Below, one piece after another: positions 16,794-25,172 of a stretch of 63,861 nt of DNA. Under the pieces are notes generated by a model. That model saw nothing but the letters and a program-made list of their open reading frames with translations, was not told the DNA's origin and made no database searches. The stretch covers positions 1 through 63,861 of the forward strand of contig JAMNXS010000007.1 in the NCBI GenBank assembly GCA_023653025.1, written 5' to 3'. The first letter of the stretch is position 1; every line of letters starts with the position of its first letter. The position numbers and the translations under genes were made by a program. This DNA is from Burkholderiaceae bacterium (GTDB lineage: Bacteria > Pseudomonadota > Gammaproteobacteria > Burkholderiales > Burkholderiaceae_D).

Positions 16794-18031
16794 ACAAGCC
16801 ACTCCACGCCAGCATCGAACTCGACCACCAGATCGCCGACAGCTACGCGCGCTCCGCATCGCTGCCCGCCCAGGCGCGCATCGTGCTGGGCATGCTGCGC
16901 CGCCTCGACCACGGCGTGCTGCGCCTGACCTGCCCGGACGGCACGACGCTGGTGTGCGGCAAGGCCGGCAGCGGGCCGGCGGCTTCGCTGGTGCTGAAAG
17001 ACTGGGAACCCTGCATCGCCGCGCTCAAGTCCGGCGACATCGGCTTTGCCGAAACCTACATTGCCGGCCACTGGCAGACCGACGACCTGGCCGCCCTGCT
17101 CGAGCTGTTTATACGCAACCGCACCACGCTCGAGAACGCGATCTACGGCGGCTGGTGGGGCGGCCTGCTGTACCGCCTGCGCCACCTGTTCAACCGTAAC
17201 TCGAAGTCCGGCAGCCGGCGCAACATCCATGCGCACTACGACATCGGCAACCGCTTCTACCGGCTCTGGCTCGATCCGTCGATGACATATTCGAGCGCGT
17301 GGTTCTCCGGCCCCGGACAATCGCTGCAGGACGGCCAGCGCGCCAAATACGCGCGCATTCTCGAGCAGCTGCAGTTGCCGCCGGACGGCCGCGTGCTCGA
17401 GATTGGCTGCGGCTGGGGCGGCTTCGCTGAACTCGCCGCCCGGCAGGGCGCGCACCTGACCGGCCTGACCCTGTCGACCGAACAACTCGAGTTCGCCCGC
17501 CAACGGCTGCAGGCCGCCGGCCTGAGCACGCAGGCCGAGTTGCGACTGCAGGATTATCGCGACGTGCAGGGCGAGTTCGACGGCATTGCGTCGATCGAGA
17601 TGTTCGAGGCCGTCGGCGAGGTGTACTGGGACAGCTACTTCGCCTGCGTCGCGCAGCGCCTGAAGGCCGGCGGCCGCGCCTGCATCCAGACCATCACCAT
17701 CGATGACGCGCTGTTCGACCGCTACCGCAAGGGCACGGACTTCATCCAGCAATACATCTTCCCGGGCGGCATGCTGCCGTCGCCTTCGGCATTCCGCGCA
17801 CATGCAGATCGTCATGGCCTCGACGTCGAGGCCGAATTGGCCTTCGGACTCGATTACGCGCGCACGCTGGCCGAGTGGCATCACGAGTTCAATCACCGGC
17901 TCGATGAGGTGCGCGCGCAGGGATTCGACGAGCGCTTTGTCCGCACCTGGCAGTTCTATCTGGCCTACTGCGAAGCGGGCTTCCGCGCAGGCAGCACCGA
18001 CGTCATGCAATTCACCCTGCTGAAACGATGA
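16790..18031 (+). CDS. Cyclopropane-fatty-acyl-phospholipid synthase-like methyltransferase
   Basis: A 413-residue SAM-dependent enzyme that adds a methyl or methylene carbon to unsaturated acyl chains of membrane phospholipids. It has an N-terminal lipid-binding domain (AETYIAGHWQTDDL, about 87-100), the CFA landmark NIHAHYDIGNRFYRLWLDPSMTYSSAWF split across 145-172, the SAM motif VLEIGCGWGGFAE (202-214), SIEMFEAVGE and YIFPGGMLPS. Its ATG overlaps the DUF1365 stop (ATGA). A homologue in this context takes part in furan fatty acid synthesis in Rhodobacter, so the product may be a methylated rather than a cyclopropanated chain. Confidence 0.93.
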   Translation: MNKPLHASIELDHQIADSYARSASLPAQARIVLGMLRRLDHGVLRLTCPDGTTLVCGKAGSGPAASLVLKDWEPCIAALKSGDIGFAETYIAGHWQTDDLAALLELFIRNRTTLENAIYGGWWGGLLYRLRHLFNRNSKSGSRRNIHAHYDIGNRFYRLWLDPSMTYSSAWFSGPGQSLQDGQRAKYARILEQLQLPPDGRVLEIGCGWGGFAELAARQGAHLTGLTLSTEQLEFARQRLQAAGLSTQAELRLQDYRDVQGEFDGIASIEMFEAVGEVYWDSYFACVAQRLKAGGRACIQTITIDDALFDRYRKGTDFIQQYIFPGGMLPSPSAFRAHADRHGLDVEAELAFGLDYARTLAEWHHEFNHRLDEVRAQGFDERFVRTWQFYLAYCEAGFRAGSTDVMQFTLLKR

Positions 18032-18044
18032 GGAGGCACGCCAC

Positions 18045-18569
18045 GTGCTGCTGCGCCGACTGCTCTGCTTCGTCATCCTCTGCGCGCTGCTGCCGGCCGC
18101 GGCCATCGCGCAGGAGACGTTTGCACTGAAAGACCCGGTCGAGGTCGGCAGCGGCAGCTTCCGCTGGTTCGGACTCAAGCTGTATGACGCTCGCCTGCGG
18201 GCCGAGCGCGGCCGCCCGCCCGGCAACGACTGGAATCAGGTGCCGCTGGCGCTGGAACTGACGTATGCGCGCTCGCTGGTCGGCAGCAAGATCGCCGATG
18301 CCAGCGTGGATGAGATGAAAAAAGTCGGTGTCGGCAACCCGGCGCAGCACGATGCATGGCGCGCCGCGATGCGCGCAGTGTTCCCCGATGTGCAGGACGG
18401 CACGCGGCTGACCGGGCTCTACCAGCCGGGGCAGCCGATGCGCTTCCTGCGCGACGGGCAGCCGATCGGCGAGGTGGCCGACCCGGAATTCGGCGCGGCC
18501 TTCCTCGCGATCTGGCTGCATCCGAAGACCAGCGCGCCGAAGCTGCGCGCCGCCCTGCTCGGCAAATGA
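18045..18569 (+). CDS. Chalcone isomerase-like periplasmic protein
   Basis: A 174-residue exported protein starting with GTG at 18045 behind an AGGAGG ribosome-binding site at 18030-18036. The signal peptide runs to about AIAQE (residue 24). The rest resembles the chalcone isomerase-like domain: FRWFGLKLYDARL, LALELTYARSLVG, and FLRDGQPIGEVADPEFGAAFLAIWLHPKT. Enzymatic activity is unproven in bacteria; the fold can bind fatty acids in plant homologues, which suits a lipid-remodelling cluster. The stop overlaps the MFS start. Confidence 0.85.
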   Translation: MLLRRLLCFVILCALLPAAAIAQETFALKDPVEVGSGSFRWFGLKLYDARLRAERGRPPGNDWNQVPLALELTYARSLVGSKIADASVDEMKKVGVGNPAQHDAWRAAMRAVFPDVQDGTRLTGLYQPGQPMRFLRDGQPIGEVADPEFGAAFLAIWLHPKTSAPKLRAALLGK

Positions 18570-19804
18570 TGACGCTCTCGCGCCGCGACCTGCTGGCCTA
18601 CGGGCTGTTCGGCCTGCCATTGGCGCTGGTCGCGCTGCCGGTGTATGTACAAGTGCCACAACTGTATGCGGCCGGATTGGGCATGCCGCTGACGATGGTC
18701 GGCACGATCCTGCTGGCGGCGCGTGTGCTGGATGCCTTCATCGATCCGGTGCTCGGAGGCTGGATGGACGGCAGCCGCGACCGTCGCGGCCATGTCGCCT
18801 TCGTGCTGCTGTCGCTGCCCCTGCTGCTGGCCGGCTATCTGGCGCTGATGCATCCGCCGGCCCTCGGGCCCGCAGCCATCGGCGTCTGGTTCGGCGCCAG
18901 CCTGGTACTGGTTTACCTGGGGTTTTCGATGGCGACGATCGCGCACAACAGCTGGGGCGCGCATCTGGCTCCGCAGCGCGGCGAGCGTGCGCGGCTGACC
19001 GCGATGCGCGAAGGCTGCGCGCTGGCCGGCGTGGTGCTGGCCGCCGCGCTGCCGACGCTGGCCGGCCTCTTTGGCCTGAGCGTCGCCTTCGCCGTGCTGC
19101 TCGCGCTCGCGGCGCTGGTGCTGGTGCGCCATGCGCCGCGGCCGCAGCACACGGGCTCGGCACCGGCCACGACGCAATGGCTGCTGCCGCTGCGCGATGC
19201 GCGCTTCCGGCAACTGCTGCTGGTGTACGCGGTCAATGGCACGGCGGCGGCGATACCGGCGACGCTGTTCCTGTTCTTCGCGTCGGACAAGCTGCAGCTG
19301 CCGCAGTACGCGCCGCTGTTCCTGGTGCTGTATTTCGTTGCGGCTGCCGCCGCGCTGCCGCTGTGGGCGAAGCTGGCGGCGTCCATCGGCGAAGCGCGCG
19401 CGTGGCTAGCCGGCATGCTGCTGGCCGTGGCCGCCTTCGTCTGGACCGCGCAGCTCGATGCCGGCGCATTTGCCGGCTTTGCCGTGATCTGCGTGCTGTC
19501 CGGCGCCGCGCTCGGCGCCGACCTCGCGCTGCCGCCGGCGCTGCTGGCCGGGGTGATCGCGGCCGCCGGCCATCACGGCGAGCGCGAGGGTGCGTATTTC
19601 GGCCTCTGGAGCTGGATGACGAAAATGAATCTCGCGCTGGCGGCAGGCATCGCGCTGCCGCTGCTCGAGTGGCTGGGGTATACGCCCGGAACCGTCAGCA
19701 CCGACGGACTGGATGCGCTGACGATGGCCTATGCGCTGCTGCCCTGCGGGCTGAAACTGCTCGCGGCGCTGCTGCTGTGGCGCTCGCGCCTTGACGATGT
19801 GTAA
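18566..19804 (+). CDS. MFS transporter, GPH/melibiose-like type
   Basis: A 412-residue inner-membrane protein with about 12 hydrophobic helices. The A-loop-like DPVLGGWMDGSRDRRGHVAF after helix 2 is the glycoside-pentoside-hexuronide (GPH) cation symporter pattern. Its ATG lies in ATGATG, overlapping the previous stop, so it is translationally coupled to the chalcone isomerase-like gene. The cargo is unknown; because it is always found in the photolyase/CFA cluster, lipid or lipid-derived substrates are possible, but this is inference. Confidence 0.87.
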   Translation: MMTLSRRDLLAYGLFGLPLALVALPVYVQVPQLYAAGLGMPLTMVGTILLAARVLDAFIDPVLGGWMDGSRDRRGHVAFVLLSLPLLLAGYLALMHPPALGPAAIGVWFGASLVLVYLGFSMATIAHNSWGAHLAPQRGERARLTAMREGCALAGVVLAAALPTLAGLFGLSVAFAVLLALAALVLVRHAPRPQHTGSAPATTQWLLPLRDARFRQLLLVYAVNGTAAAIPATLFLFFASDKLQLPQYAPLFLVLYFVAAAAALPLWAKLAASIGEARAWLAGMLLAVAAFVWTAQLDAGAFAGFAVICVLSGAALGADLALPPALLAGVIAAAGHHGEREGAYFGLWSWMTKMNLALAAGIALPLLEWLGYTPGTVSTDGLDALTMAYALLPCGLKLLAALLLWRSRLDDV

Positions 19805-19824
19805 TGAAGGAAGGATGACACGAG

Positions 19825-20364
19825 ATGAATCGATGGCTGATGCCAGCGCTGCTGCTGGCGGCTGCGCTGCTGGCCGGCTGCGGAGCGACGATGCGACCCG
19901 CTGACTACGCGGCCGAGCAACCGAAGCTCGACCTGAAGACCTACTTCAACGGCACGGTCGATGCCTGGGGAATTTTCCAGGACCGCTCGGGCAAGGTCGT
20001 CAAGCGCTTCACCGTGGTGATGCGCTGCACCTGGGACGGCGATACCGGCGTGCTGGACGAAGACTTCACCTACTCGGACGGCACGACGCAGAAACGCGTC
20101 TGGACCCTGAAGAAGGTCGACGAGAACCGCTACGTAGGCACTGCCTCCGACGTGGTCGGCGAGGCCAGCGGCGAGACCGGCGGCAATGCATTCAACTGGA
20201 AATACGTGCTCGCGCTGCCGGTCGATGGCAAGGTTTACCACGTGAACTTCGACGACTGGATGTACCTGATGGACGACCGCGTCATGCTCAACCGCGCCGT
20301 GATGAGCAAGTTCGGCTTCCGGCTCGGCGAGGTCACGCTGTCGTTCCGCAAGAGGGGCGATTGA
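19825..20364 (+). CDS. DUF3833 lipoprotein
   Basis: A 179-residue lipoprotein precursor with a lipobox LLAGC (Cys at about residue 20), so it is membrane-anchored in the periplasm. The mature part carries DUF3833 landmarks: LDLKTYFNGTVDAWGIFQDRSGKVVKRF, FTYSDGTTQKRVW, GNAFNWKYVLALPVDG and DDWMYLMDDRVMLNRAVMSKFG, a lipocalin-like beta pattern. The function is unknown; homologues are encoded with CFA and photolyase genes. The stop overlaps the SDR start. Confidence 0.92.
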   Translation: MNRWLMPALLLAAALLAGCGATMRPADYAAEQPKLDLKTYFNGTVDAWGIFQDRSGKVVKRFTVVMRCTWDGDTGVLDEDFTYSDGTTQKRVWTLKKVDENRYVGTASDVVGEASGETGGNAFNWKYVLALPVDGKVYHVNFDDWMYLMDDRVMLNRAVMSKFGFRLGEVTLSFRKRGD

Positions 20365-21200
20365 TGATGTACCTCCAGTCCCCCGCCGGCCGGCGGCGCC
20401 CGGATGCGGCGCCGCGCAAGCGCGGCTGGGCGATGAACCCGCGCGTGCGCGACTGGCGCGGGCTGCGCGTCTGGGTGATCGGCGCCTCTACCGGCATCGG
20501 CGCCGAGACCGCGCGCCTGCTGCTGGCCCGTGGCGCGCGCGTGGCGCTGTCGGCGCGCAATGCCGCGGTGCTTGAGGGCGTGGCCGACGGCAGCGCGCAG
20601 GCGCTGGTAATGCCGCTCGACGTCACGGCCCGCGCCGAAGTTGCGGCGGTACACGAGCGCCTGCTCTCGGCATGGCAGGGCATCGACCTGGTGCTGGTGG
20701 TGGCCGGCGCCTATGTCGAGATGCGCGCCGACCAGCTCGACATGGCGGTGGTGGACCGGATACTGGACGTCAACCTGCGTGGCGTCTTCCACTGCCTCGA
20801 GGCGGTGCTGCCCACGCTGCTCGCGCAAGGCCAGGGCGGCATCGGCATCGTGTCGTCGGTGGCCGGCTTCTCGGGCCTGCCGAAGGCGCTCGTCTACGGC
20901 CCGACCAAGGCTGCGCTGATCAATCTCTGCGAATCGCTGTATTTCGACCTGCAGCCCCAGGGCATCGGCGTCTACCTGATCAATCCGGGGTTTGTCGAGA
21001 CGCCGGCGACAGCGAGCAACAATTTTGCGATGCCCGGACTGATCAGCGCGGGTAAGGCGGCAACGGAAATCCTGTCCGGCATCGAGCGCGGGCGCTTCCA
21101 CATTCATTTTCCGCGGCGCTTCACGAACTGGCTGCGGTTCGCGCGGCTGTTACCCTATCGCTGGTATTTCTCGCTCATCCACAAGGTCACCGGCCTATGA
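20364..21200 (+). CDS. Short-chain dehydrogenase/reductase (SDR)
   Basis: A 278-residue NAD(P)-dependent oxidoreductase. The cofactor motif VIGASTGIGAETARL lies at 38-52; the catalytic Tyr178-x-x-x-Lys182 (VYGPTKAAL) and the preceding Ser in GIVSSVAGFSG are present. The ATG at 20364 shares a base with the DUF3833 stop; a start at 20433 (MNPRVRDW), close to the SDR core, is also possible because the first 23 residues are atypical. The substrate is unknown. Its stop overlaps the start of the NTF2-like gene. Confidence 0.87.
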   Translation: MMYLQSPAGRRRPDAAPRKRGWAMNPRVRDWRGLRVWVIGASTGIGAETARLLLARGARVALSARNAAVLEGVADGSAQALVMPLDVTARAEVAAVHERLLSAWQGIDLVLVVAGAYVEMRADQLDMAVVDRILDVNLRGVFHCLEAVLPTLLAQGQGGIGIVSSVAGFSGLPKALVYGPTKAALINLCESLYFDLQPQGIGVYLINPGFVETPATASNNFAMPGLISAGKAATEILSGIERGRFHIHFPRRFTNWLRFARLLPYRWYFSLIHKVTGL

Positions 21201-21628
21201 ACCACGACGCCAGCCTCGCGCGGCTGATCGCCGTCTTCGAGGGCATCGCCCCCGACAATATCGGCCGCCTGGCCGACGTCTATACCGGCGACGTCTGGTT
21301 CAAGGATCCGTTCAACGAGGTGCAGGGGATCGCCGAGGTCACGCGCATCTTCGCGCACATGTTTACGCAGGTCGATGCGCCGCGCTTCGTCGTCACCGGC
21401 AGCGTGCTGCAGGGGGAGCAGGCTTTCCTGACCTGGGACTTCCTGTTTCGCATGAAGCGTTTCTCGCGCGACGAGCAGTGCATACGCGGCGCCTCGCACC
21501 TGCGCTTCGCGCCCGATGGCCGCGTCGCCTTCCACCGCGACTACTGGGATGCGGCCGAGGAGCTCTACGAGAAGCTGCCGGTGCTGGGCGCGCTGATGCG
21601 CGCCCTGAAGCGCGCGGCACGCAGCTAG
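21197..21628 (+). CDS. NTF2/SnoaL-like domain protein
   Basis: A 143-residue single-domain cone-shaped fold. Typical elements are YTGDVWFKDPFNEVQGIAEVTRIF, TWDFLFRMKRFS and RFAPDGRVAFHRDYWDAAEELYEKLPVLG. Members bind small hydrophobic molecules or act as isomerases or hydrolases; no activity can be assigned here. It overlaps the SDR gene by 4 bp and is the last gene of the cluster. phaM converges on it 10 bp away. Confidence 0.88.
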   Translation: MNHDASLARLIAVFEGIAPDNIGRLADVYTGDVWFKDPFNEVQGIAEVTRIFAHMFTQVDAPRFVVTGSVLQGEQAFLTWDFLFRMKRFSRDEQCIRGASHLRFAPDGRVAFHRDYWDAAEELYEKLPVLGALMRALKRAARS

Positions 21629-21638
21629 CGCCCGCCGT

Positions 21639-22283
21639 TCAGGACCGGGACCGGGGCTGGGACCGGGACGGAACCTTCGACGCCCGCTTGCGCGGGCTGG
21701 CGGCCTTCTTCGCCGCACTCTTTTTCGCCGTCGCCTTGCGGGCCGTTGTTTTCTTTTCCGGCGCCGTCGCCTGTTCGACCGCGTTCGCAAACTGTTCCTG
21801 CACGATATTCCACCACATTGCCGGGTTGGCGAACTGCGCCGCCATGGCGGCGGTCTCGGGCAAGGTGCCAGCAGCCGGCCGGTCGTCGGCAACGCCGGCC
21901 GGCGGCGACGCCGGTTGTGCAAACGGCGTCTCGAAGGCCGGCATCCCCTGCGCGGCGGCCGGCGGCGAGGCTGCCTGCGCGAAACTCTGGCTCATCGAGC
22001 GCAGCGCCGACAAGGTCGCGCTCTGCACCTCCAGCGCCTGAATCGAGCCACGCAGCATGTTCATGTTCATCTGCAGCCACGACTCGACCGCCTTCAGGTC
22101 GGCAATCTGCTTGTCGATATCGTCGGGCGACATCGACGGCATGCTCATGCCGGGAATCTTCATCGAACCCCAGAGGTTCTTCACGAACTCGAGGGTATCG
22201 CCCATCGGATTGGCGCCGGGCATGCCGCCCGCGCCGCCCATGCCACCGTTACCGCCCGCACCGTGGGTGCCGTTGCTGGACAT
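21639..22283 (-). CDS. phaM: Polyhydroxyalkanoate granule regulatory protein PhaM
   Basis: A 214-residue protein that links PHA granules to the nucleoid and activates PHA synthase. The N-terminal part has the PhaM signature GDTLEFVKNLWGSM followed by DDIDKQIADLKAVESWLQMNMNMLRGSIQALEVQ, a coiled-coil-like helix, and NPAMWWNIVQEQF. The C-terminus is a Lys/Ala-rich histone H1-like tail (about 174-214) suited to DNA binding. It stands alone, divergent from the DUF3108 gene. Its presence implies the organism makes polyhydroxybutyrate. Confidence 0.9.
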   Translation of the reverse strand: MSSNGTHGAGGNGGMGGAGGMPGANPMGDTLEFVKNLWGSMKIPGMSMPSMSPDDIDKQIADLKAVESWLQMNMNMLRGSIQALEVQSATLSALRSMSQSFAQAASPPAAAQGMPAFETPFAQPASPPAGVADDRPAAGTLPETAAMAAQFANPAMWWNIVQEQFANAVEQATAPEKKTTARKATAKKSAAKKAASPRKRASKVPSRSQPRSRS

Positions 22284-22426
22284 CGCTTGCCTCCGTCAGG
22301 ATATGCGCGAAGATCGACCATCACCCGCGTCGAGCGCTAGGGTAGCAGATCGTCTGTCCCGGACAAGCAGGAATCCGAGGGCTGGCGACCTCCGTCAAGC
22401 AAGCCGGATTTCATTACACTAGCCGG

Positions 22427-23617
22427 ATGCCGACGCCGCCTGTTTCTCCGCGCCCCCCATCGCCCGTCCGGCGCAAACGGGCGGCCGTTGCCCTTACCCT
22501 GCTGCTGATCGTACTGGTCCACCTGAGCGTCATCGAATGGCTGCGGTCTGAATTGGAGTTGATCGCGCCGCAAGATGACGACGACAGCGTTATCAGCATC
22601 AGCCTGCAGAACCTCCTGCCACAAACCGCACCGCCGCCGCCGAGCAAGCCGCAGCCATCCCCGCTGCCCACGCTGGTCGATACCGAACCCGTTCCTGCCG
22701 TTTCGGCCAGCGAAACCCCGGTGGCCGCAGTGCCGAAAGCTGCCGCAGAAGAACCGGCAACAGCCGACAGCCCGCCAACCGAGCCGGCGCACGCCGAGGC
22801 CGACAGCCCGCCGCCGGCCGAGGCTGCGGCGGCTGCTGCGGCCGGGAATGCCGATGGCGTCGGATCCGAGGCAGTCGCGGCCAGCAGTGGCAGCGAGCCG
22901 GCGGCCGCGACCGACGACACGCCTGCGGCCATCATGCCTCAGGCGCCGGCGCGCCCGCTGTTCGAGCGGGCCAGCCCGCCGCCACCGGCGACGCTGGCCT
23001 TCAGGGTGGTTGGCGTGCGCAACGGCCGGCGCATGGAGGGGCATGGCAGCATGGCCTGGCAGCCGGACGGGCGGCGCTACACGCTCAAAACCGAGATCGG
23101 CGTGCTGTTCTTCACGCTGCTGAGTTCAAGCAGCCGGGGCGAGCTCGGCAGTCTCGGCATCGTCCCCGAGTTGTATGCGGAAAAACGGATCGGGCGCTCG
23201 GAGACGAACACGCATTTTCATCGCGAGCGGCAGCAAATCAGCTTTTCGGCCTCGACCGCGACCGTGCCGGTGCAGGGCGGCGAGCAGGACCGGGGCACAT
23301 GGGTCTGGCAGCTGGCCGCGCTGGGACGCGGCGATCCGGACAAATTCGACGCCGGCCTCGTGTTCGAGATGGTCGTCGCCGGCACCAAGGCCGCCGACCG
23401 CTGGCGCATTTATGTGAACGGACGTGACAATATCGACCTACCCGACGGGCCTGTGTCAGCATGGAGGCTGTCAGTGATTCCCGGACCGGACAGCTTCGAG
23501 CGACAATTCGACCTGTGGCTGGCGCCGGAGCGCGACTGGTACCCGGTAAAACTCCGCCACGAGGACCGCAACGGCAACAGCGTCGACATGCAACTGACGA
23601 AAATCGGCAGGAACTGA
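22427..23617 (+). CDS. DUF3108 protein with N-terminal membrane anchor and Pro/Ala-rich linker
   Basis: A 396-residue protein: a basic N-terminus, one membrane helix (about residues 20-38), a long Pro/Ala/Glu-rich spacer (about 65-180) and a DUF3108 beta-rich domain (about 185-396). The domain ends [31 protein letters not shown]. The anchor plus extended linker resembles TonB-type periplasm-spanning proteins, but no TonB C-terminal domain is present. The function is unknown. A shorter paralogue follows 36 bp downstream. Confidence 0.8.
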   Translation: MPTPPVSPRPPSPVRRKRAAVALTLLLIVLVHLSVIEWLRSELELIAPQDDDDSVISISLQNLLPQTAPPPPSKPQPSPLPTLVDTEPVPAVSASETPVAAVPKAAAEEPATADSPPTEPAHAEADSPPPAEAAAAAAAGNADGVGSEAVAASSGSEPAAATDDTPAAIMPQAPARPLFERASPPPPATLAFRVVGVRNGRRMEGHGSMAWQPDGRRYTLKTEIGVLFFTLLSSSSRGELGSLGIVPELYAEKRIGRSETNTHFHRERQQISFSASTATVPVQGGEQDRGTWVWQLAALGRGDPDKFDAGLVFEMVVAGTKAADRWRIYVNGRDNIDLPDGPVSAWRLSVIPGPDSFERQFDLWLAPERDWYPVKLRHEDRNGNSVDMQLTKIGRN

Positions 23618-23653
23618 CGCGGCACGAAGCTCCGGCAACATCAGGAATTCATC

Positions 23654-24400
23654 TTGAACATCTTTTCGACACTTCTGCAGCGCGGCGCCCTGCTGCTGGC
23701 CCTGGGCTGGTTGGCGCCGGCCGCGACGGCGACGCAGGACATCCCCGCCATCAAGCCGCCGCCCTCCGCGCAACTGGTCTACCGCGCAAAAGCCGACGTG
23801 CGCGGCATGTCGCTCGACGGCCAGAGCCGGATCGACTGGAGCAGCGACGCGCGCGGCTACGAACTGGTATTGGAGACGCGCACCTCGCTGACCGGCGTGC
23901 TGCTGCTGGAAAAGAGCGAGGGCGGGTTCGACCAGTACGGCCTCGCGCCGAACCGCTACCACGCGCGGCGCCTGCTGAAGTCGCCAACGGCCACCGTGTT
24001 CGACCGCGACGCCGGCGAGATCGACTTCGCGGGCGACGGCCCCGTCCATCCGCTCAAGGGCGGCGAGCAGGACCGGGTCAGCGTGCTGTGGCAGCTGATG
24101 TCGATGATGCGCGCACGGCCGGCCGCTTTCTCGATCGGCTCGCGCTGGAGTTTCTTCGTGGCCGGGCCGCGCGGCGGCGATGCCTGGACCTTCGAGATCA
24201 AGGCCAAGCAGCGGCTGCGCTCGCCGCTTGGCGAGCTCGACACCCTGCATGTGGCCTACCTGCCCGACGATGCGTCGAGCACGACCCGCGTCGAGGTCTG
24301 GTTCGCGCCGTCGCAGGACTGGTTCCCGGTGCGCATCCGTTTCTCGGAGCCGAACGGCGACTTCATCGAGCAATCGCTGGAAAGGATCACGCGCAAATGA
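23654..24400 (+). CDS. DUF3108 periplasmic protein (paralogue of upstream gene)
   Basis: A 248-residue protein with a signal peptide (to about ATATQ, residue 28) and a full-length DUF3108 domain. It parallels the upstream protein: [36 protein letters not shown] aligns with its [35 protein letters not shown], and both share [18 protein letters not shown] and the [14 protein letters not shown] end. TTG at 23654 appears to be the start. The function is unknown. The stop overlaps the queC start (ATGA). Confidence 0.82.
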   Translation: MNIFSTLLQRGALLLALGWLAPAATATQDIPAIKPPPSAQLVYRAKADVRGMSLDGQSRIDWSSDARGYELVLETRTSLTGVLLLEKSEGGFDQYGLAPNRYHARRLLKSPTATVFDRDAGEIDFAGDGPVHPLKGGEQDRVSVLWQLMSMMRARPAAFSIGSRWSFFVAGPRGGDAWTFEIKAKQRLRSPLGELDTLHVAYLPDDASSTTRVEVWFAPSQDWFPVRIRFSEPNGDFIEQSLERITRK

Positions 24401-25095
24401 GTTCGTCGGCGCTGGTGCTGTTCTCGGGAGGCCAGGACTCGGCAACCTGCCTCGCCTGGGCGCTGTCGCGCTACGAGCGCGTGGAGACGCTGGGTTTCGA
24501 TTACGGGCAGCGGCACGCGATCGAGCTGGCGATCCGGCCGCATCTGCTGGCCGCGATGCGCGCGCTGAGGCCGGACTGGGCCGGGCGCCTCGGCGACGAC
24601 CACCTGCTCGACCTGACGGTGCTGGGCAAGGTCTCCGATACGGCATTGACCGGCGACGCCGAGATCGCGATGCAGGCCAACGGCCTGCCGAACACCTTCG
24701 TGCCGGGCCGCAATCTGCTGTTCATCACGCTCGCCGCGGCGCTCGCGTATCGGCGCGGCATCGATGTGCTGGTCGGCGGCATGTGCGAGACCGATTACTC
24801 CGGCTATCCGGACTGCCGCGACGAGACCATGCAGTCGCTGCAATCGACGCTGCGCTTAGGCATGGCGACGGACGTGAGCATCGCCACGCCGCTGATGTGG
24901 CTGGACAAGGCCGCGACCTGGCAACTGGCGCAGGACCTCGGTGGCGCGGCGCTGGTCGAACTGATCCGCACCGGCACGCACACCTGCTATCTCGGCGAGC
25001 GTGGAACGCTGCATGACTGGGGGTATGGCTGCGGCACATGCCCGGCGTGCGTGTTGCGGGCGAACGGGTATGCCGGGTTCGTCAAAAATATATGA
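24397..25095 (+). CDS. queC: 7-cyano-7-deazaguanine synthase QueC
   Basis: A 232-residue ATP-dependent enzyme that makes preQ0 in queuosine biosynthesis. The PP-loop [18 protein letters not shown] lies at 7-24; [23 protein letters not shown] and [18 protein letters not shown] are family signatures; the zinc cysteines occur in [22 protein letters not shown] (read as Cys, then CxxC and CxxC). Its start overlaps the DUF3108 stop, so the two are co-translated although unrelated in function. No queD, queE or queF lies in the window. Confidence 0.96.
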   Translation: MSSSALVLFSGGQDSATCLAWALSRYERVETLGFDYGQRHAIELAIRPHLLAAMRALRPDWAGRLGDDHLLDLTVLGKVSDTALTGDAEIAMQANGLPNTFVPGRNLLFITLAAALAYRRGIDVLVGGMCETDYSGYPDCRDETMQSLQSTLRLGMATDVSIATPLMWLDKAATWQLAQDLGGAALVELIRTGTHTCYLGERGTLHDWGYGCGTCPACVLRANGYAGFVKNI

Positions 25096-25121
25096 AGCGG
25101 GCTTGGATGGCGGGGCTGGAT

Positions 25122-25150
25122 GGCGGGTTTCGCCTGAGGCTCTACCCGCC
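25122..25150 (-). repeat. Palindromic intergenic repeat, copy 1
   Basis: A 29-bp imperfect palindrome with outer arms GGCGGGT/ACCCGCC and inner GCC/GGC pairing, between queC and the indolepyruvate oxidoreductase gene. It matches two copies at 35293 and 36575, in the opposite orientation. It lies 27 bp after the queC stop. Confidence 0.75.
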
Positions 25151-25172
25151 ACCATTCCCAATAAGGCCTAAA

